A stretch of DNA of 64,000 bases, taken from positions 124,001-188,000 of the forward strand of contig DATMRS010000008.1 of NCBI GenBank assembly GCA_035566015.1, given 5' to 3'. A program made the position numbers and the translations under genes. Numbering within the stretch: the first letter of the stretch is position 1; each line of letters begins with the position of its first letter. The stretch is from DATMRS01 sp035566015. GTDB taxonomy: Bacteria > Pseudomonadota > Alphaproteobacteria > Sphingomonadales > Sphingomonadaceae. The notes under the pieces are model-generated. The model was given only the letters and a program-made list of their open reading frames with translations, was not told the origin of the DNA and did not search any database. This document shows, piece by piece, positions 62,712 to 64,000 of the stretch.

Positions 62712-63239
62712 TCAGCGCAAGGCCGCGGGCGTCTCGATGCGCGCGCGCAGCAGGCCACGCTCGGGAAGCGACAGGCCCGCCGGAATCCGCGCGAGGAGCC
62801 GTCGCCGCTCGACCGGGCCGGGCACCTCCCACCCGTCTGTCGCGTCCGCCGTGAAGCCGAAGAAACGGCCATAATATTCGGGGTCGCCGATCATCGCCAA
62901 AGCAAGCGGGGGATCGCCGCCATCGGCGGCGGCGAGCAGCGCGTCCATCAGCCGCTTGCCGATCCCGCCCTGCTGCCGCTCGGGCGCGACCGCGACCGGA
63001 CCGACGAGAACGAGCGGAATCGGCGCCTCCCTCTCCGGCGCCAGTTCGAGCGGCCAGCTTTGCAGCGACCCGATCAACCGGTCCCCCTCGAACGCGGCGA
63101 AGGACAAGGACGCGATCGGCGTCACGCCTTCGCGCAGGCGATAGGCGGTGCGGCCGTGACGATCGCGTCCGAACGCCGCATCGAGCAGCGCCTCGACGGC
63201 ATCGGGATCGGCAAGCGACAGGGGGGCGAGACTGGTCAC
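62712..63239 (-). CDS. GNAT-family N-acetyltransferase
   Basis: A 175-residue acetyltransferase. The acetyl-CoA loop is VAPERQQGGIGKRLMDALL near residues 93-110, and the following GDPEYYGRFFGFTAD matches the YhbS-like subgroup. The substrate is unknown. The start was set at the GTG beginning VTSLAPLSLADPDAVEALL because upstream sequence lacks GNAT character. Its stop is 8 bases before the DUF1285 start, so the four minus-strand genes form one operon. Confidence 0.8.
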   Translation of the reverse strand: MTSLAPLSLADPDAVEALLDAAFGRDRHGRTAYRLREGVTPIASLSFAAFEGDRLIGSLQSWPLELAPEREAPIPLVLVGPVAVAPERQQGGIGKRLMDALLAAADGGDPPLALAMIGDPEYYGRFFGFTADATDGWEVPGPVERRRLLARIPAGLSLPERGLLRARIETPAALR

Positions 63240-63478
63240 GCGGCAGGCGACTTTCAGGTGGGGGACGGGCAATGGGCCCGCGATCGGCCAAGCGATCGCG
63301 CCTTTAGCGGTTCGATCGCCAATTGGAAACGCGAATCGGCGGCAGAGCGCGATGCAGCTTATCCCCAGCCCTGGGGGAAAAGCGGTGGATAAGATGTGAG
63401 CGGACGGCCAGCCGGGGCGGCCCGCCTGCCCCGTGCCCGACTTGCCCGCTTTTCGGGCAGTCGCTACGTCGCCTCCGC
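63240..63478. promoter_or_regulatory. Divergent intergenic region with paired DnaA-box-like sites
   Basis: This gap between the GNAT operon and the SDR gene holds promoters for both. At 63358-63393 CTTATCC and GGATAAG form an inverted pair; each is one base off the DnaA-box consensus (TTATCCCCA, and TTATCCACC on the other strand). Between them is a CCCCAGCCCTGGGG palindrome followed by AAAA. Confidence 0.45.
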
Positions 63479-64000
63479 ATGACGGCAGAATTCGATACCC
63501 CACGCACCGCGATCGTGACGGGCGGCGCCAAGCGCATCGGCGCCGAACTGGCGCGCGCTCTCGCCGCCGATGGCTGGGACGTGCTGATTCATTGCCACCG
63601 GTCGGTTGCCGAGGCCGAGGCCTTGGCGGCGGAGCTTGGCCGGGCGAAGATCGTCGTCGCCGATCTTACCGCGCCGGATGCAGCCGCGACGATCCTCGCC
63701 GCCATCGCGGGTATGCCGCCGCCGGCGTTGCTGGTGAACAGCGCATCCTGCTTCGTTTATGATTCGTTCGATGATTTCGACGCCGCCGGATGGGATCTGC
63801 ACGCCGCGACCAACCTGCGCGCGCCGGCGCTTCTCTCCCAGGCCTTCGCCCGCGCCCTGCCGGAAGGGGCGGGGGGGCTGATCGTCAACCTGCTCGACGC
63901 CAAGCTCGCTCAGCCGAATCCCGATTTCTTCACCTATACGCTTTCGAAGATCGGGCTGGCCGGCCTCACCGAACTCAGCGCCCGCGCGCTGGCGGGGCGC
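63479..64000 (+). CDS. SDR-family oxidoreductase, pteridine-reductase-like, cut at the window end
   Basis: The first 174 residues of a short-chain dehydrogenase. The cofactor loop TGGAKRIGAELARAL near residue 13 and HCHRS at the end of the second strand suggest NADPH, and the catalytic YTLSK near residue 161 is present. TGGAKRIG with NSASCFVYDSFDDF resembles pteridine reductase / FolM-type enzymes. The usual NNAS strand reads VNSAS. The gene runs off the right edge. Confidence 0.8.
   Translation, partial: MTAEFDTPRTAIVTGGAKRIGAELARALAADGWDVLIHCHRSVAEAEALAAELGRAKIVVADLTAPDAAATILAAIAGMPPPALLVNSASCFVYDSFDDFDAAGWDLHAATNLRAPALLSQAFARALPEGAGGLIVNLLDAKLAQPNPDFFTYTLSKIGLAGLTELSARALAGR

Overview
The window looks like chromosomal DNA from a high-GC alphaproteobacterium, most likely a member of the Sphingomonadales. 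Evidence for this is the GC-rich coding, the classic alphaproteobacterial order of the dcw (division and cell wall) cluster, MurE with the meso-diaminopimelate motif, a long RG-rich ribosomal protein S5, and abundant 94-bp palindromic repeats between genes. The taxon is an inference from gene content and style, not from a database match.

Layout. (1) 1-10513: the S10/spc/alpha-type ribosomal operon from the 3' part of rplD through rplO, then secY and adk, all on the + strand with tight spacing. The run stops after adk; rpsM, rpsK, rpoA and rplQ do not follow. (2) 10781-20585: mixed housekeeping. It holds glutamate dehydrogenase, a DsbD/ScsB-type thiol reductase, a bfd-bfr iron-storage pair, a DUF418 membrane protein, purL, a MliC-like lipoprotein, a CysK-like synthase and a small membrane protein. 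(3) 20879-39597: a complete dcw cluster, mraZ-rsmH-ftsL-ftsI-murE-murF-mraY-murD-ftsW-murG-murC-(small ORF)-murB-ddl-ftsQ-ftsA-ftsZ, with most neighbours overlapping by 1-16 bp, so translation is probably coupled. A TPR/SPOR protein follows. (4) 41201-51045: an MFS transporter, hisC, a dGTPase-like protein, an amidase, a 52-residue glycine-zipper peptide, a DUF4336 protein, a thiolase and an orphan KdpD. (5) 51213-55885: two SGNH-fold proteins, an MBOAT acyltransferase and a small membrane protein, which look like an O-acylation system for an extracytoplasmic polymer. (6) 56083-64000: parC, a GGDEF-EAL protein, an opposite-strand operon (GNAT, DUF1285, Nudix, CCA/poly(A) polymerase family) and the start of a pteridine-reductase-like SDR.

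The most notable observations are: a 99-bp palindromic element inserted in frame inside murD, adding about 33 residues to an essential enzyme; a KdpD in which the phospho-acceptor histidine is replaced by aspartate (codon 49033-49035) and which has no kdpE or kdpFABC nearby; a family of seven 93-96-bp palindromic elements that crowd around the SGNH/MBOAT locus; the two-SGNH/MBOAT O-acylation locus itself; and a terminator-like hairpin between rplO and secY. Nothing resembling a phage, plasmid, CRISPR array, tRNA or rRNA gene was found.
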